Positions 54,312-61,340 of a stretch of 61,867 nt of DNA are shown in pieces. The notes beneath the pieces were generated by a model that was given only the letters and a program-made list of their open reading frames with translations, had not been told where the DNA came from and searched no databases. The position numbers and the translations under genes are program-made. The stretch covers positions 1 to 61,867 of the forward strand of contig JAPPFW010000004.1 in NCBI GenBank assembly GCA_028821575.1, given 5' to 3'. Source of the stretch: a bacterium (lineage in GTDB: Bacteria > Actinomycetota > Acidimicrobiia > Spongiisociales > Spongiisociaceae). Numbering within the stretch: position 1 is the first letter of the stretch; each line of letters opens with the position of its first letter.

Positions 54312-54767
54312 ATGGCGTGGGCGTTGTTTCTGGTAGTGGCCGGCATTTGGGCCGTGTTTCTTCTTCCGCCCCTGTGGGCTGATCGGCGCCCCTCTTTCTT
54401 CTCACCGACTCGGCGTCAGGCCTTGGCCGGAACGGCCCAGCGTGGCGGTACACCACCTAACACCTACCAGAGTCCGAGCCATCCGGTCGGAGGGGGTGCG
54501 GTGGGACATGACCGGGCTACCGTCCTGACGCGTCGCCGCAGGGCCCTGATGATCTTGGGGGGAACTGCTCTCACCAGCCTGGTTGCAGTAGTGGTCTTCG
54601 GAGGAAGGTGGCTCCTGGTCGTTCATGGAGCCGCCGACGTACTCCTCGTCTGGTATGTGGTGATGCTAAGGCGGATCGCGACGGTGTCTCGCGAGATGGT
54701 CGCGCTGGCGGCCGAATCGGAAGACGAGTTGGAGATGCCCCGCGTGAGGGTCATCGGGTCGAGCTAG
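54312..54767 (+). CDS. GlpR/SepX-like membrane protein
   Basis: This 151-aa protein has an N-terminal helix ending LFLVVAGIWAVFLLPPLW followed by ADRR, a cytoplasmic linker (about 25-76), RRRR and two more helices (about 79-98 and 102-119) ending VVMLRR. This order (helix, linker, RRRR, two helices) and its place after galU-moeA resemble GlpR of corynebacteria, SepX of Streptomyces and Rv0996, which act in cell division with Glp and FtsZ. It is shorter than those proteins. Confidence in homology is moderate because it rests on topology and synteny. Confidence 0.6.
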   Translation: MAWALFLVVAGIWAVFLLPPLWADRRPSFFSPTRRQALAGTAQRGGTPPNTYQSPSHPVGGGAVGHDRATVLTRRRRALMILGGTALTSLVAVVVFGGRWLLVVHGAADVLLVWYVVMLRRIATVSREMVALAAESEDELEMPRVRVIGSS

Positions 54768-54774
54768 TTTCGCC

Positions 54775-55392
54775 ATGTCCGTTCCGGATCTTTCACCTGT
54801 AGAAGCTGCTGCACGTGCCGAACTCGACCCCAAGTTCGAGGCGCGCGAGACGGCTATCTCCAACGGGCGGGTGGTGATCCGGTGTTCCGCCAAGGCGATC
54901 CGCTCCGCGCATCGGGGAGAGCGAGAGGTTGCGGGAGTCCTGCTGGAGAAGGCGCGCCTGCTGCTGGAAGCTTCCACCATCGCCATGGCGGCTCATCCGG
55001 ACATCAACATCGGGATTCTCAACGATGCGGCCAAGGAGTACGCAGAGGCACGCCTCTTCCTGGCTCTGTCCGCCGGTGACGATCTTCCCACCGCTAAGGA
55101 ACTGGGGATGACCATGGTTCCGTACCTCAAGGGATTCGGCGAGGCGGTGGGAGAGCTCAGACGCCGGCTGCTCGACCAGTTGAGGACCGAGGACTTCGAG
55201 GAGGCCGAGCGGATACTGGCCATCATGGACGAGGTGGTAGACCTCCTGGCGGCTCTCGACTACCCCGACGGCATGACGGGCGGCCTGCGCCGTACGACCG
55301 ACGTGGCTCGCGGTCTGACCGAGCGCAGCCGAGCGGATCTCACCTCGGCTCTCGTAGCCGAGCGACTGCGCCGCGACTTGGTACGCCGCTGA
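54775..55392 (+). CDS. Translin-family nucleic-acid-binding protein
   Basis: This 205-aa all-helical protein has RVVIRCSAKAIRSAHRGEREVAG near residue 32, the segment by which prokaryotic translin homologues can be recognised (R-x-S-x-K-A-I-R-x-x-H-R-G-E), then EYAEARLFLAL and GDFEEAERIL-like helices. Translins form octameric RNA/ssDNA-binding shells and some are ribonucleases. It follows the GlpR-like gene by seven bases and may be co-transcribed. It is the last gene before tRNA-Ala. Confidence 0.75.
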   Translation: MSVPDLSPVEAAARAELDPKFEARETAISNGRVVIRCSAKAIRSAHRGEREVAGVLLEKARLLLEASTIAMAAHPDINIGILNDAAKEYAEARLFLALSAGDDLPTAKELGMTMVPYLKGFGEAVGELRRRLLDQLRTEDFEEAERILAIMDEVVDLLAALDYPDGMTGGLRRTTDVARGLTERSRADLTSALVAERLRRDLVRR

Positions 55393-55447
55393 GGCCGACC
55401 CGGGCGTATGGCGCCGTGTCCTGAGGGGAGTACAATAGGCGGTCCTT

Positions 55448-55524
55448 GGGGCTGTAGCTCAGTTCGGCAGAGCACCTCGTTCGCAACGAGGGGGTCAGGG
55501 GTTCAAATCCCCTCAGCTCCACCA
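55448..55524 (+). tRNA. tRNA-Ala (anticodon CGC), CCA encoded
   Basis: The acceptor GGGGCTG pairs with CAGCTCC (one G-U). The D arm is GCTC...GAGC, and the anticodon stem CCTCG/CGAGG encloses TTCGCAA with anticodon CGC. The T arm is AGGGG/CCCCT around TTCAAAT, followed by discriminator A and an encoded CCA. It decodes GCG. Its 3' end faces the integrase gene and is the probable attachment site. Confidence 0.95.
55492..55524 (+). other. Candidate left attachment site (attL) in tRNA-Ala 3' end
   Basis: P4-type recombinases usually integrate at the 3' end of a tRNA gene and restore it with element DNA. The T arm and acceptor end therefore are the likely core. No second copy of the T-arm/acceptor sequence was seen in the remaining 6.3 kb, so the right border lies beyond the window. 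Confidence 0.5.
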
Positions 55525-55608
55525 TAACGTTTCACATGATTCCAGAAAACCCCACTGACCAGGCCTTTCGTAGTCTCAAGTGCCGTTGGTCGTTTCAGGA
55601 GATGCCAG

Positions 55609-55637
55609 TTGACACCCCTTAGTCCCGCACCTAAAGT
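55609..55637 (+). promoter_or_regulatory. Integrase promoter (TTGACA-N17-TAAAGT)
   Basis: A -35 TTGACA (55609-55614) and a -10 TAAAGT (55632-55637) are separated by 17 bases. The -10 runs into the left arm of an inverted repeat (55636-55652), so binding to that repeat would block the promoter. Confidence 0.75.
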
Positions 55638-55708
55638 AGTACCAGAAGTAGTTACCGCTGTCAGAAGTAGTAACTGCTCTGTTGGATGGATACTACTTCT
55701 GGTACTAC
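55636..55708. repeat. 17-bp inverted repeat with a third half-site before the integrase
   Basis: GTAGTACCAGAAGTAGT (55636-55652) recurs exactly inverted at 55692-55708. A related AGAAGTAGT lies between them at 55663-55671. Arm-type sites for the integrase or an operator for its control would both fit. Confidence 0.85.
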
Positions 55709-55732
55709 CTGATTCCTGCAGGAAGGGACAGC

Positions 55733-56896
55733 ATGAGCCGAGCAGGACGGCCGCTGACAGCATCGTTTGTCCGGACAGTCAAGACGCCAGGAAGGTACGG
55801 AGACGGCCGGGGAGGCCACGGACTCAGCTTGCTAGTAAAGGCCACGAAGAACGGTCGCGTCGGGAAGTACTGGTCACAGCGGATAGTCATCGACGGACGT
55901 CCTACGTCTGTTGGGCTCGGAAGTTATCCACGGATCAGCCTGGCAGCGGCTAGGCAGGCGGCTCTTCAGAACCGGCAGGAGCTCGACGCAGGGCAGGATC
56001 CGCGCCGCAGCCGGATTCCAACCTTCGAGGAGGCGACCGACAATGTGATCGCCCTTCATCGTGACAGCTGGAAGCGCGGATCGAGCACGGAAGTCGCGTG
56101 GCGGAACAGCTTCACCACCTATGTCTATCCGACACTCGGCTCGACGCGAATAGACCGTATCGCCACAGCAGATGTCATGGACAGCCTCGTTCCGATATGG
56201 CGCGAGAAGCCCACACAGGCTGAGCTATTGAAGCGGAGGATCGGCCAAGTCATGCGCTGGGCAATTGCGCAGGGGTACCGAACTGACAACCCCGCGGGCG
56301 AAGCCCTGGACGCCGCACTGCCCAAGAACAGCAAGCGAACCACCCACCACAAGGCGCTTCATCATACCGAGGTCTCGGCAGCGCTCGCCAAGATCCGTAC
56401 GTCTCGTGCCGCCGTCTCGACCCGCCTAGCAATTGAGTTCCTGACGTACACAGCAACCCGGACAGGCGAAATTCGGGCCGCTAGATGGTCCGAGATCGAC
56501 CTAGCCGACCAGGTCTGGACAATCCCAGCTGAGCGGATGAAGGCCCGCCGCCAGCACCGAGTACCCCTAGCAGACGCAGCGATTCAGGTGCTCGATCAAT
56601 CCCTGCGACACTTCGGTTCCGACGGCTTGCTATTTCCCGGAAGGGACGGCCGACCGCTCGGGCATGCCAGCATCGGGACTCTGTTCCGGAGACTTAACAT
56701 CGGAGGGACACCACACGGGATGCGGAGCTCATTCCGGGATTGGTGCTCAGAGTCAGGCGTACCGCGCGAGATAGCCGAGCGAGCGTTGGCTCACGTCGTC
56801 AAGGGAGCTACGGAGTCAGCCTATGCACGGTCTGACCTGCTTGAACACCGCCGTGAGCTAATGCAGCGATGGGCGGACTACATCACCAACCCGTAG
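55733..56896 (+). CDS. int: Tyrosine recombinase, P4-type integrase
   Basis: This 387-aa protein has an N-terminal arm-binding domain of the DUF4102 type (about 1-95), a core-binding domain (about 97-200) and the catalytic domain. Catalytic residues fit Arg243 (ATRTGEIRAAR), Lys270, His328 and Arg331 (PHGMRSSFRDW), His354 and Tyr364 (ESAYAR). The ATG at 55733 has GGAAGGGA upstream, and an earlier ATG at 55682 would place repeat DNA in the protein. It catalyses integration at the adjacent tRNA-Ala. Confidence 0.93.
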   Translation: MSRAGRPLTASFVRTVKTPGRYGDGRGGHGLSLLVKATKNGRVGKYWSQRIVIDGRPTSVGLGSYPRISLAAARQAALQNRQELDAGQDPRRSRIPTFEEATDNVIALHRDSWKRGSSTEVAWRNSFTTYVYPTLGSTRIDRIATADVMDSLVPIWREKPTQAELLKRRIGQVMRWAIAQGYRTDNPAGEALDAALPKNSKRTTHHKALHHTEVSAALAKIRTSRAAVSTRLAIEFLTYTATRTGEIRAARWSEIDLADQVWTIPAERMKARRQHRVPLADAAIQVLDQSLRHFGSDGLLFPGRDGRPLGHASIGTLFRRLNIGGTPHGMRSSFRDWCSESGVPREIAERALAHVVKGATESAYARSDLLEHRRELMQRWADYITNP

Positions 56897-57004
56897 GATC
56901 TCCATCAACGGTCCACGAGACTATCGCTCCGCGGCCTTGCGCTCTGACCTTCCTAGATGCGCGATCCACGAAGGCTGTGCAGGTAGCTAACGGCGCTGCC
57001 TACC

Positions 57005-57358
57005 TCACTGCCAAGCCAACGCGCCCGCATCTCCACCGTGATTCGCACGATATCCCCTGGTCAAAGCATTTTTGGGGTGTTGGGTTATCAGTTTGAGTAT
57101 CGTTTGTTGCCTGGACGCGTTTCTCAGTCCCGAGGGTGTGGGTAGGGGAACGGTCGTGGGGGTGGGGCGGTTTGGATGCCAATCCAGGCCGCGGCGGGTG
57201 CAGTAGCTGATCAGTTGAAACGGGGGTCGACCTTTCTGGTTCCCGGGCTCGTGTTTGCTTTTGTCTGAGATCTGCCTGTTTGGGAGGGTGGCGTGTGCTT
57301 GCTGGTAGGGGTCCGCCGCTGACTCAGTCCGCCGGTGTGTGGAGTCCACGACGGTCAA
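57005..57358 (-). CDS. Possible hypothetical protein in the element
   Basis: A 117-codon frame on the minus strand has a protein-like middle, PPFQLISYCTRRGLDWHPN, and no internal stop, but has no good ribosome site and no recognisable domain. It lies downstream of the small HTH gene on the same strand. The rest of 56897-57445 shows nothing else I can support. Confidence 0.25.
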   Translation of the reverse strand: MTVVDSTHRRTESAADPYQQAHATLPNRQISDKSKHEPGNQKGRPPFQLISYCTRRGLDWHPNRPTPTTVPLPTPSGLRNASRQQTILKLITQHPKNALTRGYRANHGGDAGALAWQ

Positions 57359-57445
57359 TGGATCGGTTGGGGGTCGGAGAGCCGTGGCTGGTGCGACCCG
57401 GTGGGCGAGGTGCCCGAGGATGGTGGCTTACGTGGCTGGGACCAT

Positions 57446-57712
57446 TTATCTTGATCGGGGAGGGCTCGGGGCCGGTGTGGTGATGGTGGTTTGGTCGTGG
57501 GTTTGTAGGCGGGATTGGACGGCTTGTTCGCTGATGTTGAGCCATTTGGCCATGCGGTACATGCTGATCCCAGCGGCGCGTCCGGCGGCTAGTTGGGTGG
57601 TGACCGCGGCGGAGGCTTCGGCGCGGGTCTGTTCGATGGCCTGGTAGGTGTCCCATGCCTGGCGGAGGCGGTTGTGGATGTCGTTGGGGTCTGGGGGTTG
57701 TTGGGTGCTCAC
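57446..57712 (-). CDS. Small HTH protein beside the iteron region
   Basis: The 88-aa frame starts at GTG 57712. A helical N-terminus (about 11-45) is followed by a helix-turn-helix, GISMYRMAKWLNISEQAVQSRL (about 49-70, given by position and key residues), and a Pro/Thr tail. It is divergent from the HNH-like gene, with the iterons in between, so it could be the protein that binds them. No strong ribosome site is seen. Confidence 0.5.
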   Translation of the reverse strand: MSTQQPPDPNDIHNRLRQAWDTYQAIEQTRAEASAAVTTQLAAGRAAGISMYRMAKWLNISEQAVQSRLQTHDQTTITTPAPSPPRSR

Positions 57713-57770
57713 GCGGGCCGTCGTGGTGGGATGTGTTGGGGGGATGGTAACGGGGGCCGGTGTTACATAC

Positions 57771-57798
57771 TTGACATACCCAACCAGCCTTGTATACT
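57771..57798 (+). promoter_or_regulatory. Promoter (TTGACA-N16-TATACT) overlapping iteron 1
   Basis: A consensus -35 TTGACA (57771-57776) and near-consensus -10 TATACT (57793-57798) face the HNH-like gene. The -10 is the last six bases of the first 18-bp repeat, so repeat occupancy would control transcription. Confidence 0.8.
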
Positions 57799-57834
57799 CA
57801 ACTGATCTTGTGTACCCAACTAACCTTGTGTATG
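57781..57834 (+). repeat. Three exact-length 18-bp tandem repeats (iterons)
   Basis: CAACCAGCCTTGTATACT (57781-57798), CAACTGATCTTGTGTACC (57799-57816) and CAACTAACCTTGTGTATG (57817-57834) lie head to tail. CAAC and CTTGTRTA are fixed in all. The divergent gene layout suggests an operator or a replication/partition site. Confidence 0.9.
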
Positions 57835-57853
57835 AGGGGAGTGTGAACACTCG

Positions 57854-58453
57854 ATGGTCATAGCGACAGCATCCGCGGATCGGCCGCCGGCCGGGCGCCG
57901 CTGCGGGGATGCTTACGGGTTGGGGTATCGGACAGCCCGTGCCGCCGTGTTGGCCCACAACGGGGGCCGGTGCGTTTTCTGCGGTCTTGAGGCCGCGGTG
58001 GAGGCTCATCACAGCGCTTGGCGTTATCCGTGCGGCAGCGACACGCCTTGTTGCGGCCGCCGCAAGGTCGAGCCTTCGGATCTGGTGGGGCTGTGTGGGC
58101 TGTGTCACGAGATGGTTACGACGTTGCGCCGTTACCGCCGGGCGGGCGGCGACATCTACATGTTGGTGGCCCGGTTCAAGGAGGCAGTAGCGGAATGCGG
58201 TACAGGATCAGAGTTCGGGGACTTAGCCCCATCATCTGCCACAACGGAGCGGCCGGGTTGGACACCCGGTCGGCTGCCAACGTCGAAAAAGCGCAGATCG
58301 CGCGAAAGCGGGGATCTGACCGGACTGAAGCTGACGAGGTCCGCCTCCGAGAGCTGGAGTGTTACACCTCTCTTTACCTCGACGAGAGGGGAGCGCCTAC
58401 GCTCCCTGCGGCAGCGTTTCGGGCGAACATCGAAGCAGCCGCCCGCAAGCTGA
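57854..58453 (+). CDS. HNH-like zinc protein with a long out-of-frame tail
   Basis: The first 100 residues have CVFCG (Cys40, Cys43), EAHHSAW (His52, His53) and LVGLCGLCHEM (Cys81, Cys84, His85), the layout of a zinc-finger HNH endonuclease. The remaining residues (about 114-199) overlap the next gene in another frame and look like chance coding. The end may therefore be a neutral extension. The ATG follows the iteron promoter by about 55 bases. It could be a phage HNH nuclease. Confidence 0.6.
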   Translation: MVIATASADRPPAGRRCGDAYGLGYRTARAAVLAHNGGRCVFCGLEAAVEAHHSAWRYPCGSDTPCCGRRKVEPSDLVGLCGLCHEMVTTLRRYRRAGGDIYMLVARFKEAVAECGTGSEFGDLAPSSATTERPGWTPGRLPTSKKRRSRESGDLTGLKLTRSASESWSVTPLFTSTRGERLRSLRQRFGRTSKQPPAS

Positions 58454-58791
58454 GGCAGGGTCCCCAGGTGCGGGAAGGGCTCATAGTCGAAGAAGTCGAA
58501 GCCTTCGACTACGACCGGTCGTTGGGTACCACCGGGCCGGAGTTGGCCCGCAACGCCCAGTTCACCGTCGGTGTGCGGGTGCGACAGTCCCGGCTGCTGC
58601 GTACACGGGCCCGGTTCGATGAGTGGGCTGCCACGTTCCGGGTGGATACAGATCCCGAGTTGGTGGACCAAGAACAGCTGCTGGTGTGGTTAGACATAGG
58701 CGGTCGCCGGCTCGGGGTGGGGGACTGGCGACCGGAGAAGTCAGGACTACACGGCCGGTTCGAGGTGGAGAGCATCGAGACGCTCTCATAG
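58195..58791 (+). CDS. Phage-type conserved protein of unknown function
   Basis: The 198-aa protein begins MRYRIRVRGLSPIICHNG. AAGGAGG lies nine bases before the ATG at 58195, inside a longer open frame. Features are LPAAAFRANIEAAARKL, RLLRTRARFDEW and a terminal GVGDWRPEKSGLHGRFEVE. Proteins with this N-terminal strand and the GxGDWRP...GRFEV end occur in phages and prophages, as far as I recall. Their function is not known to me. It overlaps the HNH-like frame by 259 bases. Confidence 0.65.
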   Translation: MRYRIRVRGLSPIICHNGAAGLDTRSAANVEKAQIARKRGSDRTEADEVRLRELECYTSLYLDERGAPTLPAAAFRANIEAAARKLRQGPQVREGLIVEEVEAFDYDRSLGTTGPELARNAQFTVGVRVRQSRLLRTRARFDEWAATFRVDTDPELVDQEQLLVWLDIGGRRLGVGDWRPEKSGLHGRFEVESIETLS

Positions 58792-58798
58792 AGACGTC

Positions 58799-58873
58799 AT
58801 GGCTAGGCATGGCTAGGCGCGGCACGGCGAGGCCGGGCTCGGCTTGGCGAGGCATGGCTTGGCATGGCTGGGC
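58799..58873 (+). repeat. Pentamer array NNGGC x15
   Basis: Fifteen consecutive pentamers of the form NNGGC follow one another without a slip (ATGGC, TAGGC, ATGGC, TAGGC, GCGGC and so on to TGGGC). The first two positions vary while GGC is fixed. The array lies eight bases after the stop of the phage-type gene. From 58874 to 59117 I see no supported feature. Confidence 0.9.
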
Positions 58874-59117
58874 AAGGAAACCGAAGGGGCCGGGGGAACG
58901 ACCTAACCGTCATAGACGGAGTGGTAACCCTCCACCCCTCCGGGAACACGCCACCACAACCCGGATACCCAACCGCGAGCATGACGAACAGGACAAACAG
59001 ATTTGGGGGATCGGTCAGCACCCACGTGCGATACCCGGCGGGGAATTCCACCTCCAGGTACCGACCCGGCGACCGCGGCAGCGGCGCGGATAGAACACGG
59101 AGTAAGGGAGACGTAGG

Positions 59118-59157
59118 AGGGGCCGGTTCCACATCGGATGGTGGAGAACCGGCCCCT
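59118..59157. terminator. Strong hairpin after the AlpA-like gene
   Basis: Perfect 12-bp arms AGGGGCCGGTTC (59118-59129) and GAACCGGCCCCT (59146-59157) close a 16-base loop. It lies 28 bases beyond the stop of the minus-strand AlpA-like gene and would also stop readthrough from the left. Confidence 0.75.
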
Positions 59158-59185
59158 ATGAAGCGCTTGGTTCTTGGTTGTGGTG

Positions 59186-59443
59186 TCACGCCGCGGTGGG
59201 GAGAGCATCGATCCAGGCCTGGATGTCGCTGAGGCGCCATCCTCTCGCGCGGGTGCCCTCGGGACCCAGCGGTATCGAGGGCGGGAACGATCCGTCGTCG
59301 ATCCGCCGCCAGATCGTCGTTCTGCTCAGACCGGTCAGCTCGCAAACCTCCCCGATGCGGACAATACGGTCTCCCATCTGACAGGTGCATGTGTTGTCGG
59401 TGACGAGGCGGAGCCTCGGTCGACGCTGGGCTGTGGATGCCAT
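59186..59443 (-). CDS. AlpA/excisionase-like HTH regulator
   Basis: This 85-aa protein has RIVRIGEVCELTGLSRTTIW (about 26-45) as a MerR/AlpA-type helix-turn-helix, FPPSIPLG and RGWRLSDIQAWID at the end, the usual AlpA order. AAAGGAG lies eight bases before the ATG at 59443. Such proteins act as excision factors or activators of the integrase in P4-like elements. Its upstream region holds the GGCCAYAC decamer array, a likely binding site. Confidence 0.8.
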   Translation of the reverse strand: MASTAQRRPRLRLVTDNTCTCQMGDRIVRIGEVCELTGLSRTTIWRRIDDGSFPPSIPLGPEGTRARGWRLSDIQAWIDALPTAA

Positions 59444-59480
59444 CTCGGTGCTCCTTTCGGTCCTGGCTGGCCACCAACAT

Positions 59481-59590
59481 GCCATATCGGGCCACACGGG
59501 GCCATACGGGGCCATACCGGGGCCACACGGCCCCTGGTCAGAGCGCATTTCCGAGAACGTCCACCTGCGCCGGATGTGGCCCGTGTGGCC
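59481..59590. repeat. GGCCAYAC array with inverted copies, locus A
   Basis: GGCCACAC or GGCCATAC occurs at 59490, 59500, 59510 and 59521, spaced ten or eleven bases, with a weaker member at 59480. The inverse (R)TGTGGCC lies at 59574 and 59583. The set covers the region upstream of the AlpA-like gene and matches locus B at 61140-61241. Confidence 0.85.
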
Positions 59591-60010
59591 GACTCCGTCC
59601 CTGGTCGCCCTCTCTTGGTGGGGGTCCTCGCCGAGGGAGACTACGAGCCGGCTGCGTCGCCGGGCTGTTGTCCATCTCTAGTCCCAGTACGCTCGCCAAC
59701 CGGGGCGCATGGGTGCTGCCTCCACAAGACGGTGCCAGGTGGCGACGTGCTGGCCGCCGTCCCCCGCACGCGGACGGTCACCGGGGTGACCACGGCCCAG
59801 GCTGGTCACGGAACGGCGTGAAGCAGGAAGGTCACGGGGATCGGACCGCACCGTCGGTGGCGGTATCGATGGCGGCGGGCCGCACGTTCAGCGCGTGTTG
59901 GTTTGGGCTTCGGTGCCTCGGTTCCGACGATCGACTTGCCTTGCCGGTAGTCGGAACTGTCGATCTCGGCGCCCGCAGCGACGCAACCACAGCCACCTCC
60001 CTGGCACAGA
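59591..60010. other. Region with short coding-like frames, no firm gene
   Basis: On the minus strand a frame ending at 59806 (…VTFLLHAVP) overlaps as GTGA a 43-codon frame (59678-59809) with a protein-like composition. Neither has a convincing ribosome site or a known domain. They may be small element genes or decayed ones. Nothing else is supported here. Confidence 0.3.
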
Positions 60011-60067
60011 CAAATGGCCGTTGAGGGGGGGTGGGCACAGTGCCCACCCCCCCTCAACGGCCATTTG
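60011..60067. repeat. 57-nt perfect palindrome
   Basis: Two perfect 28-base arms surround a single A at 60039. The left arm begins CAAATGGCCGTTGAGG and contains seven G, and the right arm is its exact complement with seven C. Symmetry stops at 60010/60068. Such a dyad can extrude as a cruciform or form a hairpin in single-stranded DNA or RNA. From 60068 to 60217 I see no supported gene. Confidence 0.97.
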
Positions 60068-60217
60068 ACCGCCAGCGGGCGCAGAACGGTCGTGTTGGGA
60101 GCGTTGTGGCGCTATCAGGAAGCGTCGGTTCTTGCTGGTGTACCGAGTCGGGGGAGTCTCGTCATCGGGTCAGACTGCCTGTGGTATCTCGAGAATCTCG
60201 GGTGGCTGATCCCTGCT

Positions 60218-60706
60218 TCAGCCGCCTGCGGGTGGGTCGTTGTGCGACCACTCCTGGTAGTAGCGGGCGAGTTCCTCACGGTGGAATGCCTGGGCTAGAT
60301 CGGGAACCGATGCAGCCTCGATAAAGACTGCGGGGCACTGCCAGTAGCGGTCGAATGCCTTACGGCTGTCCGGCAGGGCTAGCAGCTCTTCCCGGCGTGC
60401 GGGTGACGTGTTCTTCGGGGGTAGCCGGAGGGCGGTGGTGGCGCTTCGCCTAGTTTCTTCGGCTGCTCGGCCTTGTACTCCGCCTCCCCACTTGGCATTG
60501 GGGTTGCCTTCCTTTCGGGTCGGAGTCCCCCGCCGGCCTGGCGCTGCGCCCGGTCGTCGCGGTGGTTTCGTTACCTCACGTTCTGCTGCTTGGTAGGTAG
60601 GGCGACCTGGCGGCAGGATTCGTCCTTGTCTGCTTGGCGTCGATGCATACCCGTTCGAGGTCGTGGAGCCGTCCGCGTTGTCGTACTCGTCGGCGGCCAG
60701 AGCGGG
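60218..60706 (-). pseudogene. 162-codon open frame without start codon
   Basis: The frame runs from a TGA at 60707-60709 to a TGA at 60218-60220 with no internal stop. It reads like protein: ADEYDNADGSTTSNGYASTP early, REVTKPPRR in the middle, GNPNAKWGGGVQGRAAEE, then ARREELLALPDSRKAFDRYW and HREELARYYQEW. No ATG, GTG or TTG occurs in frame, so an ordinary gene search would miss it. A frameshift from the upstream frame (MGVKDWMRDLANKGRDPLW, start 60753) would give a start. No domain is recognised. Confidence 0.5.
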
Positions 60707-60881
60707 TCACGGCCCTTATTGGCGAGATCCCGCATCCAATCCTTGACACCCATCTCCGACCGTTGCCAGCGTCATCGCCCCGGCGGGGATGTACACGAAC
60801 TGTTGTTTCGTTAGATCGGCCCGGGCCTGATGGTCGACGCCGTCCTGGTGGCTAGACAACTAGGGTTGTCGCCGTGGTCGG

Positions 60882-61178
60882 TCATGATCGTCCCGTCGGT
60901 AACCATCTCCTGAACCTCGGCCGCCAAGCCGAGCAGCCGAGCGCTGCCTGGAGGGCAGTCCCCTTCGACCGCTGCAGCCGCCGTGCGACCAGCGCGTTGT
61001 GGTGGGCGGATGCATGGTCACCACCGTCGGCGTAGTTGAAAACAGCGCCCAGAACCCCCTCAGACGCGTAATACCCGGCGAGGGCGACACCGATTTTCGC
61101 AGTACTCAAACCCATCAGAAGCTGCATCACGCCAAGGGCGGCCACACGAACGCTCTCCGCAAGGCGCGAGGCGGCCAC
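60882..61178 (-). CDS. Hypothetical protein starting inside the octamer cluster
   Basis: The 98-aa frame begins with the GTG of a GTGTGGCC copy at 61178. Its N-terminal two thirds, VRVAALGVMQLLMGLSTAKI to FNYADGGDHASAHHNALVAR, is protein-like and hydrophobic. The last 30 residues are Arg-rich, and a second frame (AEVQEMVTDGTIMTDHGDN) takes over there. This points to a frameshift or small overlapping genes. Function is unknown. Confidence 0.4.
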   Translation of the reverse strand: MAASRLAESVRVAALGVMQLLMGLSTAKIGVALAGYYASEGVLGAVFNYADGGDHASAHHNALVARRLQRSKGTALQAALGCSAWRPRFRRWLPTGRS

Positions 61179-61241
61179 ACCGGGGCCACACCAACCCCGC
61201 GAAACCCCAGGTAGTCCTACCAGTGTGGCCCCCGTGTGGCC
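61140..61241. repeat. GGCCACAC cluster, locus B, with 19-bp inverted repeat
   Basis: GGCCACAC lies at 61140, 61173 and 61184, and the inverse GTGTGGCC at 61223 and 61234. The paired sets 61173-61191 and 61223-61241 form an inverted repeat matching at 18 of 19 positions around a 31-base centre. Confidence 0.9.
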
Positions 61242-61340
61242 GCATAGCGCGAAATCCGCCAGATCGGTCTCCCCACAGCCCGTCAGAGCGACCTGTTCGG
61301 GATACTAGGGCAGCGGAGGTGCCGCCGGGACCCCTGAGCA

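Noticed and set aside
58803..59528. Long minus-strand frame over the pentamer array and AlpA gene
   Set aside because: It reads the AlpA gene out of frame and translates the array into a simple repeat. The AlpA frame has the ribosome site and domain.
60011..60067. Protelomerase telomere site
   Set aside because: The size is suggestive, but the centre is a single unpaired base, no protelomerase is seen, and the element is integrated. It is kept only as a palindrome.
60014..60298. Plus-strand 94-codon frame starting in the palindrome
   Set aside because: Its start lies inside the palindrome, it overlaps the more protein-like minus-strand frame, and it has no ribosome site.
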